A DNA stretch of 6,348 bases from Mycobacterium sp. (GTDB lineage: Bacteria > Actinomycetota > Actinomycetes > Mycobacteriales > Mycobacteriaceae), in the NCBI GenBank assembly GCA_029256565.1, contig JAQSXQ010000119.1, forward strand, positions 1 through 6,348, read 5' to 3'. Positions 5,366 to 6,348 of the stretch are shown one piece after another. The notes below the pieces were generated by a model. That model had not been told where the DNA came from, made no database searches, and worked only from the letters and a program-made list of their open reading frames with translations. The translations under genes were made by a program, and so were the position numbers. The first letter of the stretch is position 1. The number at the start of each line of letters is the position of its first letter.

Positions 5366-6187
5366 ATGACCTTCACCCTTGCCACCGTCGTCGCCGTCGC
5401 TCAGCTGACCTCGAGGATGCGACGCATCACGCTCGAGGTCGACGATCCCGCCGCACTGCGCCTGCGACCCGAGGGCGACTCGGCGGTAGGGGTGTACTTC
5501 GAACCCGAACCCTCGGCCTCCAACCCCGGCCGCAACTACACGGTGCGCCGCCATCTCGTCGACGGGGTGGCCGAACGGATCGACCTCGACGTCCTCGTCC
5601 ATGGCGACGGGATCGGCTCGACGTGGGCGGAGACGACGACGGTCGGCGCGAAGGTGGGCCTCGATCACGCACGCTCCTGGTATCAGCCCGGTGCCGCCGA
5701 TTGGCAACTGCTGGTGGCTGACCTGTCCGGGCTGCCCGCCGCGGCACGCATCGTCGAGCAATTGCCCGTTGGAGCGTCGGTCACCGCGCTGGTCGAGGTT
5801 CTCGACGACGACGACCTGAACTATCTGCCCGTCCGTTCCGGCGTCACGGTGATCCCGACCGTCGGCACGGGTAACGGAAGCGGTCCCAGTCGCCTCGCCG
5901 AGCTGGTCCGCACGTGGCCGCGCCCGGACGGGAGGGGGTACTGCTGGTTCGGCGGTGAGGCCGCCGAGTCCCGTGCGGTGCGGAAGCACTTCCGCGGGCT
6001 GGGCTGGGCCGTGAATCAGCTCGACGTGACCGGGTACTGGAGGTCCGGCAGCGAGGCGTGGGACGCGAGGTTCGCCCGCGTCGGCGACGAGGCCGTGGCC
6101 GTCTACTCGCGGGCACTGGCCGACGGGAAGGACGCCAAGGTGGCGGCGGAGGAATTCGACGAAGCGCTCGAGCGTGCCGGGCTGTGA
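5366..6187 (+). CDS. Siderophore-interacting protein, FAD-type ferric-siderophore reductase
   Basis: Predicted cytoplasmic flavoprotein of the siderophore-interacting (ViuB-like) family, which reduces ferric siderophore so that iron is released. Of 273 residues, 1-100 form the FAD-binding part: SRMRRITLEV (16-25), the FAD motif RNYTVRRH (56-63) and HGDGIGSTWA (79-88). Residues about 110-228 form the C-terminal SIP domain: LLVADLSGLPAAARIVEQLP (115-134), CWFGGEAAESRAVRKHF (193-209) and GYWRSG (223-228). Family members usually have ADET or ADES before the LPA; here it is ADLS, with leucine replacing the acidic residue. About 45 residues follow GYWRSG, including a charged helix, so it has a longer tail than minimal members. 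A GTG-started extension from 5243 was rejected because the added residues do not look like this family and a promoter overlaps them. It is divergent from mbtM, which fits mycobactin or another siderophore as substrate; which one is unknown. Confidence 0.88.
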   Translation: MTFTLATVVAVAQLTSRMRRITLEVDDPAALRLRPEGDSAVGVYFEPEPSASNPGRNYTVRRHLVDGVAERIDLDVLVHGDGIGSTWAETTTVGAKVGLDHARSWYQPGAADWQLLVADLSGLPAAARIVEQLPVGASVTALVEVLDDDDLNYLPVRSGVTVIPTVGTGNGSGPSRLAELVRTWPRPDGRGYCWFGGEAAESRAVRKHFRGLGWAVNQLDVTGYWRSGSEAWDARFARVGDEAVAVYSRALADGKDAKVAAEEFDEALERAGL

Positions 6188-6193
6188 CCGTGC

Positions 6194-6226
6194 GACCCGC
6201 CCGTCCGCCACGATCGCCTGCGGGTC
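6194..6226. repeat. Inverted repeat after the reductase gene
   Basis: GACCCGC (6194-6200) pairs with GCGGGTC (6220-6226) around a 19-nt loop. It starts 7 bp after the reductase stop and ends just before the candidate -10 of the next gene. It could be a weak terminator without a U-tract or an operator for the aldo/keto reductase gene; the long loop makes either uncertain. Confidence 0.3.
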
Positions 6227-6228
6227 AC

Positions 6229-6234
6229 TACGGT
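6229..6234 (+). promoter_or_regulatory. Candidate -10 element, leaderless aldo/keto reductase mRNA
   Basis: TACGGT fits TANNNT and is followed by TGACCCC (7 nt) and the GTG at 6242. With no Shine-Dalgarno present, this is the geometry of a mycobacterial leaderless gene, and suggests the reductase is transcribed separately from the upstream siderophore gene. Confidence 0.4.
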
Positions 6235-6241
6235 TGACCCC

Positions 6242-6348
6242 GTGAAGTATCTCGAGTTCGACGGAGTGGGTCGGGTCAGCCGTATCGGTCTGGGCACCTG
6301 GCAGTTCGGCTCGCGCGAATGGGGCTACGGCGACCAGTACGCCACCGG
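6242..6348 (+). CDS. Aldo/keto reductase, N-terminus only (cut by window end)
   Basis: Only 35 complete codons are visible. They read MKYLEFDGVGRVSRIGLG then TWQFGSREWGYGDQYAT, the first beta-strand and glycine turn of an NADPH-dependent aldo/keto reductase. They closely resemble my memory of M. tuberculosis Rv2298 (MKYLDVDGIGQVSRIGLG, then TWQFGSREWGYGDRYAT). The catalytic Asp/Tyr/Lys/His and cofactor-binding residues lie outside the window, so activity and substrate cannot be judged. The GTG start fits the conserved N-terminus exactly. There is no sign of a functional link to the siderophore genes other than position. Confidence 0.85.
   Translation, partial: MKYLEFDGVGRVSRIGLGTWQFGSREWGYGDQYAT

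Noticed and set aside
1..6348. Mobile elements, tRNA/rRNA genes, CRISPR arrays or toxin-antitoxin pairs
   Set aside because: No transposase, terminal repeats, cloverleaf-like sequence or spaced direct repeats were seen on either strand.

Overview
The window is high-GC DNA from a mycobacterium, most likely a fast-growing Mycolicibacterium-type species. This rests on recognisable lineage markers: a PknH-like extracellular sensor lipoprotein, two MspA-family porins, the mycobactin fatty acyl-AMP ligase MbtM, and an aldo/keto reductase whose N-terminus closely resembles M. tuberculosis Rv2298. MspA porins are missing from M. tuberculosis, which argues for an environmental or rapid-growing species. 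No mobile elements, CRISPR arrays or RNA genes were seen.

Layout. (1) Positions 1-1062, minus strand: a two-gene unit of a 178-residue secreted protein of unknown function, overlapping by 8 bp the start of a PknH-type sensor-domain lipoprotein cut by the window edge. (2) 1063-1417: a 355-bp divergent non-coding region. (3) 1418-3561, plus strand: two tandem MspA-family paralogues of 226 residues each, then 6 bp later a secreted proline-rich protein. All three have signal peptides. (4) 3564-5144, minus strand: mbtM, convergent with the proline-rich gene. The two stop codons are 2 bp apart and sit inside a strong hairpin at 3551-3576. (5) 5145-5365: a divergent promoter region. (6) 5366-6187, plus strand: an FAD-type siderophore-interacting protein (ferric-siderophore reductase family). 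(7) 6242 to the end: the first 35 codons of an aldo/keto reductase.

How the genes may work together. MbtM activates the fatty acid that becomes the lipid tail of mycobactin, and the divergently transcribed reductase would release iron from the ferric siderophore, so 3564-6187 reads as a small iron-acquisition module. The three-gene export operon beside it would place pore-forming and proline-rich proteins in the outer envelope. A link between those pores and iron or siderophore traffic is inference from proximity only.

Points most worth a second look: a cysteine pair shared by both porin paralogues, which classical MspA lacks; apparent leaderless promoters at both ends of the iron module, one opening on a five-codon ORF that overlaps the mbtM start as ATGA; a 20-bp imperfect palindrome over the reductase promoter; and the hairpin holding both convergent stop codons.
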